Of a DNA stretch of 64,000 bases, positions 43,464 through 55,763 are shown in pieces. This DNA is from Halichondria panicea (lineage: Eukaryota > Porifera > Demospongiae > Suberitida > Halichondriidae): assembly GCF_963675165.1 (NCBI RefSeq), contig NC_087393.1, positions 3,849,502 through 3,913,501 on the forward strand, in the 5' to 3' direction. The translations under genes and the position numbers were made by a program. The stretch's first letter is position 1. Each line of letters begins with the position of its first letter. The notes beneath the pieces are model-generated. The model made no database searches. It worked only from the letters and a program-made list of their open reading frames with translations, and was not told the DNA's origin.

Positions 43464-45973
43464 TTAGTTCAGATATGCTGGAGGGGCTTCTCCGCCAGCC
43501 AAGTACTGAGCAGGATACAGGGCAGGGGACTGTGGTCCAGAGGGGTAGGATTCAGTGTGAGGGTACGGGTACGAGGGATCAGCATATTGTCCAGTTGAGT
43601 AGGGGTCAACTGGTTGAGGTGCATACATATCTTGAGGGGGGGCCTGATTCATGTATTGGAGATTTTGGTCCATGGATTGCATGGGATAGGCTGTATTTTG
43701 TATATTTGCAGCTTTCGGCGTAGCATTATTGACTACAGGAGTCCTGGGTGGAAGGTGAGCCAGGCGATGTCTTCTTCTTATGCAAATACAGAACAAGATG
43801 ATAATCACAGCTATGATGATAATGACGACGATAGGAACAGTTACACCAATGCTGATGATTGGTATGATGTTGGATGACGAGAGAGTAGGTACTGTAATAC
43901 AATTGTAAATGTCAGGTAATTAGGTGTCACTAACATGCATGTATCATTTGTATTTCAGGTAAATACATAGCTATATAGGTCATTGCAGTAATATGCCAAT
44001 CACCAAGCTATGTAATATGTCTTGGCCAACATTAATACTTGATACTATATATAGCATAGATTGGCAACTCTAACCTGTAGAACTGCACATTAAGGCCACA
44101 TCTTGTGTGTGGGTGCAATCTTCAACTCCGATAGTGTTAGCAGGACAATTAATGAGTCTGCTCTCAGTTCCTGAGCAACGAAGCTCGTCCAACCATGTTG
44201 GAGAGTCCGATAAGATTTCATTGAAACTATATATACATGTGCATGCATGCATACAACAAAGTAACTTTTCAAGATGGATGATTCGATGGCGAGTCATATG
44301 AGTGGCTAGTATAAGTTAATGAGACTACTCAGTGATGAGCTTACACTCACCCTAGTGTTCCAACTGTTCCGTATCGAGTATAGGTTGAGAACCCTAGTTG
44401 ACGACAAGCCACCCTTGCATCATTTATACCGAATCTGTCATCACACACTGCCCCCCATTGTCCATTGTAATATACCTCCAGTCTGCCAGAGGAGCCTCCT
44501 GTTTGGCCTGAGCTGCCTACCAGCCTCAGGTCTCCATCTGAGGGGGAAAAACAGCGAAGAATACAAATTAAGGACTGCATGGTTTTGTAACGTCAAGCAT
44601 TCTGATGCGTAAAAGGACTGTAGTAATGTCACACTATATTATTACTTGCAGTACAGATCAAGGCCACATCTTGTGTGTGGGTGCAATCTTCAACTCCAAT
44701 AGTGTTAGCTGGACAATTAACGAGTCTGCTCTCAGTTCCTAAACAAAGAAGCTCGTCCAGCCATGTTGGAGAGTCCGATGAAATTTCATTGAAACTGTAC
44801 AATAAAGTAAATCTTCAAGATTGATAATTTGATGCAAGTTGTGAAATATGCATGGTTAACATTAATTGTTGATCATGCACTCAATGATGATCTTATAAAT
44901 TATCTCACCCTAGCGTTCCAACTGTTCCGTATCGAGTGTAGGTTAAGAACCCTAGTTGACGACAAGCCACTCTTGCATCATTTGGACTGAAGCGGTCGTC
45001 ACACACTGCCCCCCATTGTTCATTATTATAGACCTCCAGTCTGCCAGAAGAGCCTCCTGTTTGGCCTGAGTTGCCTACCAGCCTCAGGTCTCCATCTGAA
45101 GGGTATACAGAGACTTTAATACCTCAGGCTGACTATAATTATCATTCAAAGTAGTTTTGATGAAGCTCGACTTGTTATGATACTGAATATCAGCAGGAAA
45201 ACTATGAATCCTTTAAAATAAAAATATGTATGAGAATATAATTATAGTCCCTACAGAAATGATATCAGTAAAAAATAGTGAGTTTCTAAATTGTTTTTTA
45301 ATGTGCGCGCATGGATATCTCATGCAGATATTGGTTTGAACTATAGCCCTGTTTACACCACATCTAATCCGGGTCGAATCCGGATTTAATCCGGGTCAGA
45401 TTTTTCTGAGTAGTGAACATAGTAAAATGACCACTAATTTCATTTGACTGATAGGAAGCTGTGGGCTTACTCTAGAAACACCCACGAATATGTACAACAC
45501 CTCAAAACTAGAGCACTAAAGTGCAAACCCTCGGCCGGCTGGTGACATGATTAAGAAACCATATATAAAAACAGATGCTGAGTTTTAGTGGTACATATGC
45601 ACTGTGGATCCCAGCAAAGAAGCTTAGAGTCTCAGAGAAGTATGGCTCCTGTAGTAGCTAGGACCTAGCAGTCTGCTACAGAGACAGCAAGCCAGACACA
45701 ATTCTAGCTTTCTATTTTAGCGACCCCTTTCCATTGTTCTTGGTACGGGATTACTTCAGCTATAAATACGTAGGGTGCCTCTAATAAAGGCCGTATGTAG
45801 TTAGCTAGTTGCGAACGTGGAAATTCAAGATTTTTAGCTTTTGCTCACTTTTATTCGACAACGAAGCTTTAACATCAAAATCTGCCAAATTTAAAACTAC
45901 TACCTTGTTGTTTTGAGGCTATCCATGGCATAAACACAGTGCTATCGCATCCAGGTGAGTAGACTCAGAATAC

Positions 45974-46023
<50 letters not shown>

Positions 46024-46294
46024 TGACTGACTAATATAACCCGTGGCGCCGCAGCGCGCCTCGGGTTAATAAGCCCTTTGCACTTACTCACAGCTAAATT
46101 AAGGATAAGGGCCGTTTACACGAATGCGGTTAGGTTTAATCCGGATTCCAACCCAAATTAAAGGTCTGATGTAAACGGGGCTTATGCCCTTGGGTACAAA
46201 TCCAATGCACCCTATTATAGTATAGTATATGCATGGTACAACTATTAAATTCGTGTACATAACACACACACACACATGCACACACACACGCACA

Positions 46295-46392
<98 letters not shown>

Positions 46393-48287
46393 ATCACCCC
46401 ACATACACCGCCCCTATGCATATACACACATGCATTGGAACTGTACATATATTACTATACTGCATGCACCTCACTATATTCATATAATCATCTAACTTAC
46501 TTGCAGCACAGACCAAGGCCACATCTTGGGTATGGGTACAATCTTCAACTCCGATAGTGTTAGCGGGACAATCTATCAGTATTCTCTCAGTTCCTAAGCA
46601 ACGAAGCTCATTCAGCCATGTCCGAGTGGAATTTGAAGGCTGGGAGAAACTGTATATAGTGTAGAAAAAGATTATCTTAATTGTACTATAAATATAATTA
46701 TGGTTGGTGAAGATTGGAAGAACAGTAAGAGGAACTGGATCCACTAAAATTAGTCATAAATGTACATGCACTCACCCTAATGTTTCTACTCTTCCATACT
46801 TGGTATAGTCTGTGTACCCTAGCTGACGACAAGCCACTCTTGCATCATTTGGACCAAAGCTGTCATCACACACTGTCTCCCACTGATCAATATTAAAGAA
46901 CTCCAGTCTACCAGAGGAGGCTACCCAAGTGGTAGCAGGATTCACTAGTCTCAAAACTCCATCTAAATTTGTAAGATGCATGAAGTATGTAACTATTGAA
47001 AGTGTATAACATCACTCACTTATTGCACACACTAATGCCACATCATCAGAACGGTCACAATTATGAACTCCGGTAGGATTTTGTGGGCATTCATCCAGTC
47101 TGCTTTCAGAACCATTGCAGCGAAGGTTGTCCAACCATGTTGGAGTGGATTCTGACGCTGCTAGGTCACCAGAACTATTATATTAGTAAAGGAATTGTAA
47201 TCGTAAGAGTGATAATAGTAATCCATTTTATTTTAATGCAAGCATAAGTATTGATATACTTACTTCCGTATGATTCCATATACTACATAACCTAGGAAAC
47301 CAAGCTGACGACAAGCTACAAGTGCACCAGCTGGACCAAATCCATCCTGACACACTGTCCCCCATTGTCCACTATAGTAGACCTCCAGTCTACCAACTCC
47401 TCTGCCTCCTGTTAAACCTGACGTATCTATCAGCCTCACATCTCCACTCAATTGTCCTGTATGCATGAACAATATACAACACTGATAATAATTATTATCT
47501 CTAAGTTCACAATTATCGGTAGGCCACATCAATCACATAATTAAAATTTAAAAGGCTTCTTGGCTTCTTTCACTTTTAATGCGTTGACCCAATAATTTCA
47601 TACACTGATTATCGCAGCTAGTAATAGCCCTGTTTTGTTAAGCAAACTTTCAATGTTGACTTATATCTCATTAATTCTCGCAATTGCAATTAACACAAAC
47701 ATGTTGGGACGGTAACAATACAGCATTCATTATCAATAGATAACATGAGATCTCGCTCTTATAATAATTATACTATCATTATAACCTTATAATGCCGTAC
47801 TTCACAACAAAAACAATCATGCACACAATCAATTATACAGAGTAGAAGAGAGTACCACACAAGATGGTACCAATTAAGCAGCTTTTTTAAATAATTATAT
47901 CATCACTTGAACATGCATACATACTTGGTCTTATATGAATACATACAATTATGCACCTTTACATGCAGTGCCTATTTGGAGCTGTAAGCTTATAATAATT
48001 ATGGCTTGTTTAAGACAGAGATTGCTATTAGACACGTTTAAGTACATCAGAAATCTATTTACTGGTGTGTAAAACTGCATGCATAGGCACAGTTTTTGTA
48101 GGCAGAAGAATGAATGTATTTTTACATTATAATTATACCTAGTTAAGTTGTATAGCATAAATAATACCATGCAGAAGTATCTATATATATATCTATTTAA
48201 TTATATTTATTTTAGCATAAGCTCACCTCCAACAGCCCAAACCAGGCTCATGACAATAACTGAGATCCACAGTGAGTAATTCATCAT
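43464..48287 (-). CDS. SRCR-domain type I membrane receptor (10 exons, 615 aa, four SRCR domains)
   Basis: Exons: 48227-48287, 47264-47456, 47020-47174, 46776-46962, 46501-46649, 44909-45095, 44646-44794, 44351-44537, 44075-44226 and 43464-43891; all phases agree. Exon 1 is a signal peptide ([20 protein letters not shown]). Four scavenger-receptor Cys-rich domains follow, each coded by two exons split at the same point, with GRLEVYYxGQWGxVCDD, [11 protein letters not shown] and WLDELRCxGTESRL...DVALxC. The last exon gives a transmembrane helix ([16 protein letters not shown]), a basic stop-transfer RRRHR, and a Tyr/Pro-rich cytoplasmic tail ending PPAYLN, a PPxY-type WW-ligand. SRCR receptors act in recognition, aggregation and innate immunity in animals; the ligand here is unknown. 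Confidence 0.9.
44075..45095 (-). repeat. Recent tandem duplication of one SRCR module
   Basis: SRCR domain 3 (44646-45095) and domain 4 (44075-44537) are nearly identical in exons ([46 protein letters not shown]), and the sequence around their exon borders is similar too. The unit is about 560 bp. Domain 2's second exon is close ([11 protein letters not shown]), while domain 1 is clearly diverged. Confidence 0.85.
45343..46185. mobile_element. Non-autonomous DNA element in SRCR intron 5
   Basis: The left end TAGCCCTGTTTACACCACAT pairs with the reverse complement of the right end, TAAGCCCCGTTTACATCAGA. Both are followed inward by AATCCGGATT-type strings. It contains a (GACA)n run at 45976-46023 and the palindromic CCCGTGGCGCCGCAGCGCGC end of another repeat. 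A TA target site is possible but not proven. Confidence 0.55.
45976..46023. repeat. (GACA)n tetranucleotide repeat
   Basis: About a dozen CAGA/GACA units run in a row, followed by GACTGACTGACT. Confidence 0.9.
46262..46392. repeat. (CA)n microsatellite
   Basis: Mostly pure CA over about 130 bp in SRCR intron 5. Reading frames through it (Cys/Val, His/Thr) are artefacts. Confidence 0.95.
47457..48226. other. SRCR gene intron 1
   Basis: A 770-bp AT-rich intron between the signal-peptide exon and the first SRCR exon. No exon or recognisable repeat is seen. Confidence 0.6.
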
Positions 48288-48543
48288 TGGTATGGGTAAT
48301 GCTTCTTGGAATTCAGTATGAAGGTCACAAATCACAACTTTACGCATTAGCTCTAGATCTATTATACAATTGTACAGTGTGTCTCACCTGCGCGCATGTG
48401 CATTAAATTCTGCAGGATTGACAAAAAATTATAGATCTACACCATGCACACGCAGAGTTTCTCATAGGGACCTTCCCCACATGCATGCATGTGTTCCATT
48501 GCGATATCCAGTAGATCTGTAGCCTACTGTACTAGTCTGACTC
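48288..48543. other. SRCR gene upstream region
   Basis: The presumed promoter/5' UTR of the SRCR receptor. No TATA box of the receptor-family type was found. Confidence 0.35.
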
Positions 48544-48705
48544 CAGGGCCGTAGCCACCAGTCAGGTTAGTCAGGTTTCAACCTAACCACTTTTTCCGAG
48601 GTAAATAGGCAATGGTCGTCACTACAGTAAACACATACTGACATAGATCTAATGGACAAAAATGCAGTGAACTTCTTCTGCAGTGCAAAACATGCAAGCA
48701 TCATA

Positions 48706-48760
48706 CTAGCCTCGATTCCAGGCCGCTTGAACAGTTCAAGCGGCCTGGAATAGAGGCTAG
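48706..48760. repeat. Near-perfect 27-bp-arm palindrome
   Basis: Arms 48706-48732 and 48734-48760 pair with one mismatch and a one-base loop. The arm starts CTAGCCTCGATTCCAGGCCG. Related strings occur near 48768, 51560, 53395, 53455 and 56075. Confidence 0.85.
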
Positions 48761-48892
48761 CATCATACTAGCCTCGAATCCAGGCCGATTAAAATACGGC
48801 CTGGTACCTATTGCATGGGTAATTAATTATAGGCGTGGCTGTCCACGCCCATGTACTATATGAAGCTTTTTATAGCCTAGCTAGCTAACTAG

Positions 48893-49158
48893 CTGTGGCC
48901 TTCTCTATGGTGTTGTGTTGAGAAGGCTTGCACACAAAGCCAGAAGAGGCTCTCATCTACCTCTATGATGGTTGTATGGTCGTCATGTTTTGAACTGGGT
49001 TTCTGACAGACTATGACAAGTCTTTGACTTTGTGCTGCTTCCAACTGCAACCATAGCCTATGGCATAGGGTCATCGTAGAGGTAGATGTGAGCCTCTTCT
49101 GGTTTCAGAATAGTGTGTAAACCTTCTCGACAACGCAATAGAGAACATAAGCCACAGC
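48893..49158. repeat. Foldback with AGAAGAGGCT arms
   Basis: Left arm 48893-48970 (GGCCTTCTCTATGGTGTTG, then AGAAGAGGCTC and CATCTACCTCTA) is matched inversely by about 49070-49158. Part of it (about 48995-49175) recurs in direct orientation at about 51262-51420, on the far side of the TTAA element. Confidence 0.65.
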
Positions 49159-49179
49159 TTCACAGGAGACAGAGTTTAA

Positions 49180-51251
49180 AGGGAAGGTACCATGAAAAAA
49201 TAAAGTTTTATTTTTTTGCCTTAAAATGTTCTTTGTGGGGTATAAAATAGCCCTGAGACAAAAAAATATTTTTCTGAAAATTAACTTTTCAGAGAAACAG
49301 GACTGTAGAAACACAATTTCTGGCTTAAAATTTTGCTTCCTGTTGTGGTCAAATATGGGCGCGGTCAAACGTGACGTCAGAGTAGGCATTTGTGCTGCAT
49401 GTAAAATGTATTCTGTGTGTGTTGAGTGTGTTGCAGCTGGTTGCTCCTTTACATCTAGCAGTCATACAGTTCTCTCAGTTGAAATATGAGTGGGAAAAAC
49501 AAGTCCTATGTACCAGAGCTCACTGAAAAGCAACAGAATCCTGTTTTTGTGTACAGTGAAAACTCACAGATATGACCTCCCTTGCTGCTCAGTTTGGGAT
49601 CCAAAAGAGGAAGAAGCTGAGATCTGAGGTCTGGAGCCATTCTAACTGTTTTCTATAAGGCAGTTATTCAGAAATAAACTGCCATATCGTCCTGTAAAAA
49701 GAGAGGCCCTGAGATCAGAGTCATGGAATGGAGAGATAGCCCTATAGAGAAGTGCCCGGTCGGCCGCTGTATACGGAAAAGCGAGAACGGAGACAGGTTA
49801 ATAGCTTCTGTTTTTGTTCAATCATGTATAATTATAATACCTCGCTGTAGTTGATACTTGATGCTTTACAAGAGACAACCTCTCTATACCGTGACTCCTG
49901 CATGTAGACCCGGCATGCAACTGAGACTCCTGATCAGACTACATATGCATGCAGTACCTCTCTTCCTATTTTCATGTTGGAAATAACTTCAGCAAGGGTC
50001 TCATTGTCATGCAAAGACAAGTGAAACCAAAACTTGACGTGTTAATAATGTAAAGATTACCGATAGTAACTCAAACCCCATCTAAATTATAAATTATAAC
50101 TACCAAGGATGTCGATATTTAGTGTGAAGTGCTTGGACTCATGCATGGTGACTCTCCCCCTGTTGTCAAATCCCATACAACCTAATTTTGAGCCCAGCAT
50201 CTTCTTCTCTTAAACGTTTGTCGCGACATTGACAAAAACGTAACTTTTAAATTGTCTCAAGAGTAATACACGTAATACAGGTTGAGTCAATAATCCTGCA
50301 TGTGAAGAAGAAGGAAATTTGTTACGAATCGCAGCTATACTGCATGCACAGCTTGGTAGAACAACTCGTATAATTATATGTCTTCCAAGCCAGCCCCAGC
50401 ACAACCGACTAGTTAAGAAAGTTATACCTTTCACACTGATAAACTTACTGGTGTATACTTCATTCTCATCTGCCTCACCATATCTGTGTTTGTGGGCAGT
50501 GTACACCATCTGTAGCACCCACATATCAAGGATCAAATCCATCACACTGATTCTCTATTGGTATAATACATTTCTACACAACGTACTACCGCATGCATTC
50601 ACACCTGACACACTCAATTGCATGACTGTATACTTATACATATAGACCTAGTCTATATACTAATTAGTCAATTAACATTTCCTATCCTGCCTTCATTGTC
50701 ACCATCATCATCACCACTCGAACTAGCATGGGAAGGCTTTCTCGCTCATACAGATATGGCTCCACAGCGCTTGTTTTATCTTCACTGCAGCTTTTTTCAT
50801 GCTCAACAGATGAGAAGGAGTAGGAAAAACTCAACTGGCTTGAAAATCATAGCTAAAATCACATGTGTCTGTCAGTCAGACTCATGCAGTCACCAGTACA
50901 CTGTAAAAAAAAAAGTGCGGTGAGCACACTAAAACCGTCGCATATAGCACACTTTTTCAAAAAAGCGTGCTATATGCGACGGTTTTAGTGTGTCCACCAC
51001 ACTTTTTTTCAATCATTTTTTACAGTGTATGCATCAATTCAATGTTTACTAGTACCTACTCTGACGTCACGTTTGACCGCGCCCACATTTGACCTCAACA
51101 GGAAGTAAAATTTTAAGCCTTTCTTAACAATCCTGTTCCTCAGAAACTTTAATTTTAAAAAAAAATTTTTTGCATCAAGGTTATTTTATATCTCACAAAG
51201 AACATTTTAAGGCAAAAAAATAATACTTTATTTTTTCATGGTACCTTCCCT
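49180..51251. mobile_element. TTAA-flanked foldback element (piggyBac-like, non-autonomous)
   Basis: Inverted arms of about 200 bp (49180-49389 and 51055-51251) start AGGGAAGGTACCATGAAAAA and are flanked by TTAA on both sides (49176-49179 and 51252-51255), the piggyBac-type target. The interior has no recognisable transposase, so it would need help in trans. Confidence 0.7.
50899..51027. mobile_element. 129-bp hairpin MITE with TA target sites
   Basis: It begins CACTGTAAAAAA and ends TTTTTTACAGTG. The inner arms ACTAAAACCGTCGCATATAG are perfectly complementary, and TA flanks both sides. It is a stowaway-like, mariner-derived hairpin inside the TTAA element. Confidence 0.8.
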
Positions 51252-51945
51252 TTAAAGACTTAAAAGGGTTTCTGACAGACTATGGCAAGTCTTTGACTTT
51301 GTGCTTCCAACTGCAACCATAGGACCATCGTAGAGAGCCTCTTTTGGCTTTAGACAAGTGTGTAAGCCTTCTTGACAACACAATAGAGGGCATAAAGCCA
51401 CAGGAGACAAGTAATAATACGGATAGAAACTAGTAAACAAACTAGTTTACGGTATAATTTTACAAAGGTTTACTAACGTGAACGAATTCCCCAGATTCTG
51501 GGGAACTCAGTTTTCGCAATCACCCATGCAATAGAGACCAGGCCGTATTTTAATCGGCCTGGTCTCGAGGCTAGCATCATACTAGAACTATAAGTGATCA
51601 AGACTATTAGTCTACATGCTATCATTGCTATGGCGAGAGAGAGTCCCTTCCAAGTCTTCCAGACCAAGCTCACCATCCAGCTAACAATTTGTTGTTCCCC
51701 AAGCGATCATGGAAACTCCAAACCAGTTCTGTGGGTCTTGCCAAATACAACTTTGCTGCAAGATGTTGTGTTCTGTAACATTTGTGTTAGGGCTAAGCTT
51801 CCAGCAGTAGTACATTAATTAAAGCCAATAGAGAAGGGACGTAACCAACGATACCGGAGGTGGGCGTGGCCTCAAAAAATTCGGCGCGCTATGCACGCCC
51901 ATTTCATAAACCTGACCACTCTAAAGTTGGTGGCTCTACGGCCCT

Positions 51946-53001
51946 GGTAGCGTATGGATATTAATGGAAGTAGCCTAAGACTACTACATGGTGTTATATA
52001 TAACCCAAGATTATAGATCTACTTCTTCTACAACAATCAGTATACTGTGTACTGTCAGAAGGAACACAAATAGTGTATAGAAAGTGTTAGTAATAATTAT
52101 TTAGTTTCCCTGTCAAAGCTTATTGTAGTGCAATGACTGTGCATTTTACCCAACCTGTCACTTTTATGTGTGAATTCTTATTTCTTATTCTATTGCACAA
52201 TGACTGTGCATTTTACCCAACCTGTATTTTGATTCTAAAATTCCTTATCAACAGTAGGCCACTCGACTGTACATGTTCATGACGTTGTAACGGATTGGAG
52301 TTATGCACTCGCCGAAATTCTTGTTTCTACGCTTTTTCGCGCTTTTCTTTTCCTGGCAATCCTAGCAACATTCACATTGCAAATGTTTTGTAGTTTTGAT
52401 TCCCTTTCTTTTTTATTACAGTAGTACGTACATTAATTGTGACGTTGATTAATTTGTCATCGTCCTGTAATCTTGTTGAAGATACATAAGTGGTCGTTGG
52501 ACAGAAGTATATTATACTCCTCACTATAATGAAAGTGAAATACCTAAGAGGAACACCAAGAAGCAAGAGAAGTTCAAGAAGAGAAGACAGGACTGGAATA
52601 AACATTATTCATTTATCTATAGATGTGATAAAATGGCAGCCATGTTTATACTGTAGATGTACTTCCAAGTGCAAAAGCATGGAGGCCTATAATTATGGCT
52701 ATGGCATATCCACCATGCAATGGCAACTAATGCACAAGACAGACACTCGGCCAGTATGTGCATACATAAATAGCATACACCTGAAGCTAGCATACATTTA
52801 CACAGATAAAAGGCTATATAATAAGCTATCTGTCCAGTCAATTTCTTGATTTAGCCTTTCCCTGCAGAAATAGAGCAGTCTGAACATGAGGCAAAATTTG
52901 TGCAATAGTTGAAAACACACACAACTGCACTGTCAATCCTATGTACAACCTAGACTAATCTACAGAGAGTGCCATGCACTCGTACTCATAGTGCTTTATA
53001 G
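51946..53001. other. Gene-free stretch with a small direct repeat
   Basis: No supportable gene is present. CAATGACTGTGCATTTTACC plus CAACCTGT occurs twice in direct orientation (about 52131-52158 and 52199-52226). The short reading frames here show no domain. Confidence 0.5.
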
Positions 53002-53390
53002 CTAGTCTCGCGAGCAGACGTGGGAGGGAGGAGGGAACGTCTCGTCACTATTGCAGCCAGAATGTTGGCAGTGCAATCAGATTTGTCACGTCATAGTGGG
53101 CGGTAACACCCCGTATATTTTCCTATTATAGCATAAAATGAACGTGAAAAGAAGGATTATTGACTCTAGCAAAGGCTAATTTTAATGTTGAACCATACCT
53201 GGCCGGCTGCGAATGAACTCGGTTACAAGGAGCTCAGACCAAGCAAGAGCTAGCTAGCTGCGAATGAACTCGACATGTGAATTTGGTTAATTAACAAATA
53301 TCTTGCACGTGACTACATTCCTCAGTGCCATGGAATTGCTGCAATAGTGACCAGACGTTCCCTCTAGGACAAGTCTGCTCGCGAGACTAG
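53002..53390. mobile_element. 389-bp MITE with CTAGTCTCGCGAGCAGAC ends
   Basis: The two ends are exact 18-bp inverted repeats. Complementarity continues imperfectly into AACGTCT...CACTATTGCAGC on both sides. The target duplication is ambiguous because CTAG is itself palindromic. Confidence 0.75.
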
Positions 53391-53631
53391 TACTTAGCCT
53401 CGTTCCCAGGCTGATCAGTCTCCAATTTAACGCTAGGTCGAATTTAGCCTCGATCCCAGGCCGAGTTTTCGCTTTTATAACGGTTAGGCAAACAACTGGG
53501 CCTGGTACTAGGGGATTGGCTTTGTTCACTCGATGTCAGGAACGGAAGTTATTTAACCACAACCACACCCCTCGAATTCTTCACATAATAGCTTCAGGGG
53601 GCACAACATTCATAAAGGAGTAATGGATGAT

Positions 53632-53680
53632 GCTGAAAGCCTCCTAGAGCTGTACTGTACAGCTCTAGGAGGCTTTCAGC
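53632..53680. repeat. Perfect hairpin: 24-bp arms, one-base loop
   Basis: The arm GCTGAAAGCCTCCTAGAGCT plus GTAC is followed by a single T and its exact complement. The partner locus on the other palindrome arm (about 56360-56400) has only a decayed half, so this hairpin arose or was kept locally. Confidence 0.9.
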
Positions 53681-55599
53681 TGTACTTTACTAAGGTACAA
53701 AGTAGACTACTATGAGTACATTGGTACCAGGACTCCAGTGAGCAAGCTATAGAAACAGGTGCAAGGTGGACGACGAAAACAGATTGTTACCAAAATAACA
53801 TTAAAATTGTTATTACAAATATTAATTTGTAGGTAACCATTCAGGGCAATTAAATAATGTTCGATAGCATCCCATTATTGTTTCGAGCATTCGAAAGCAG
53901 CATTGCGGTGCCATGTCAGTATAGTTTGGTCAGCACAGTACTTTACTTCAACATCTAGTCGAACACGTCTCCAAGATACACGCGTACACACAAAGTGGGC
54001 TGTCCAGCACACATTCATGTATATGAGTTGATACTTCCCATCATTTGCTGTTTCATTGAACCCAGCAACCATTCACTCGGATCTAGAAAACAAAGGCAAC
54101 AAAAATTGCAGCTCTAAAGTATTCTTAACAGAGAAGTGGAGACAACAAAATGTAGTAACATATACGATACTCTCGGAGACATGATAAGGCACTAAGACAT
54201 GCAGGTATTATGTTGTCACATTTCAAACATAATACTTGATACATGCATTCTTTGATACATTTTGTAGGCTAGGAAAAATTACTGGAATAAAACGCTTCAT
54301 CTAGTCTCATCCACAAAGCAGATTTCTTTCACTACACGTTATGAATGTACATACGTACTTTCTGATTTCTGATTCAAACAGGGAGAAAAGAGGAGAAAAA
54401 GAGGTGCAACGAATGCTCTGAATGTAAAAGAAGATTGTGGTTTGTGTCAAACATGCAAAGACAGTCATGCTGTTGGGGGCAGTATACGCAAAAAACAATG
54501 CTGTCAACATAATTATAATTATATAGAAACTGTGTTTAAACAGTTAATACGCAACTTAATCGTTGATACTCACCGGCACAATGCAGGCATCTTGTAACCA
54601 AGACAATCTTCTCAGAGTATTCGTTGTACCTCTTTCTCCCTGTTTGCCATAATCAATCATTTATATATCTCATGCATTTATATGCAGGTACATTCATTAA
54701 AGCGTGTAGTGAAACAAAGAATTTACTGCTTTGTGGCTGAGATTATAGATGGACTCAGCAGGAGCGTTTTCTTCCAGTAATTTCTCCTTAGCCTACAAAT
54801 GTATAAGGAAATTAATTATAATAATTATGTTTGAAAAGTAACGACATACCTGTCTTAGTGCCTTTATCCGTGATAATCTCTTGAACATTATGTTACTACA
54901 TTTTATTGTCTCCACTTTCTTTCCCAAGAGTACTTGCTTTAGAGCTGCAAACTTTGTTGCCTTTGTTTCTTAGATCCGAGTGAATGGTTGCTGGGTTCAA
55001 TGGAAACACCAAATAATGGAAGGTAATAACTTATATTAATAACTGATGGAAGGTAATAACATGTACATGAATGTGTGCTGGACAGCCCACTTTGCGTACG
55101 CGTGTACCTTGGAGACGTGTTTGACTATAGAAGTTGGTCCCTTAAAGTACTGCTGATCAAACGAGTGTTGCAAGCGTGCGCTTGCTAATGCCTCTCGCCA
55201 TGTTTTTGCTTTCGCTCAACAGTATATTAGAGTGTTATAGAAGAGGTAAATACTTTGCAATGTGCTTTGATTGTTTCACAAGAAAGGGGTGTCCACAGTT
55301 AATTGATCGTCTTAAATAGCCTGTAGCCAAACAGTGGGAGCAAACCTTTGTCAAAGGCATAGACAGTGATAAGTATTGAAGACAGAATTCAATCACAGAA
55401 AGTAGTATATCTATAACAAGCAGTCTAAAAAGAGTTATCGAAAAGGTTGGTTTGTCTTACCAGGACCTCAACAAAGAAAATTGATTTCTGCCAGGATCTG
55501 GGGTTCAAAATGGATTCTCTTACACGTAGTATATTGAGCGCGCATGCGCATTACATCCAGGAATAAGGGGTGTGTCTGTAAGTTCAAAAAAAAAAATAG

Positions 55600-55695
55600 C
55601 TACTGAGCAGTTACAGCTGGAACAGACACACAGACAGACACACACAGTCAGCTTTACCGTAACCCTCGTGCGGCTACGCCTCGAGGCATAACTAC
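55600..55695. repeat. Partial SINE-like repeat
   Basis: GAGCAGTTACAGCTGGAACA, then a CACACA/GACA tract, GTCAGCTTTACCGTAACCCT and CGAGGCATAAC, match the 3' part of the family at 35749-35931. It sits inside the interrupted right arm of the giant foldback. Confidence 0.55.
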
Positions 55696-55763
55696 TGCTT
55701 TTGAATGCTCAAAACAATAAATCAGTGGGATGCCATCAAATGAAAAATTCCAAAACACCGTTA

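Larger units (their letters stand above)
48544..51945. mobile_element. Nested transposon cluster bounded by inverted CAGGGCCGTAG ends
   Basis: CAGGGCCGTAGCCACCAGTC at the left is matched in inverse orientation at the right (reverse complement CAGGGCCGTAGAGCCACCA), and both continue into GTCAGGTTT. Inside lie a palindrome (48706-48760), paired strings CAGGCCGATTAAAATACGGC (near 48780 and, inverted, near 51540-51560), a TTAA element (49180-51251) and a hairpin MITE (50899-51027). No flanking target duplication was found, so the outer ends may be one old element or two. Confidence 0.55.

Noticed and set aside
49105-50923. Short reading frames inside the TTAA element as a transposase remnant
   Set aside because: None shows a DDE motif or any piggyBac-like block, and several lie within the inverted arms.
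52490-52849. 119-codon plus-strand reading frame
   Set aside because: No start context, domain, splice partner or paralog; composition resembles the surrounding noncoding DNA.
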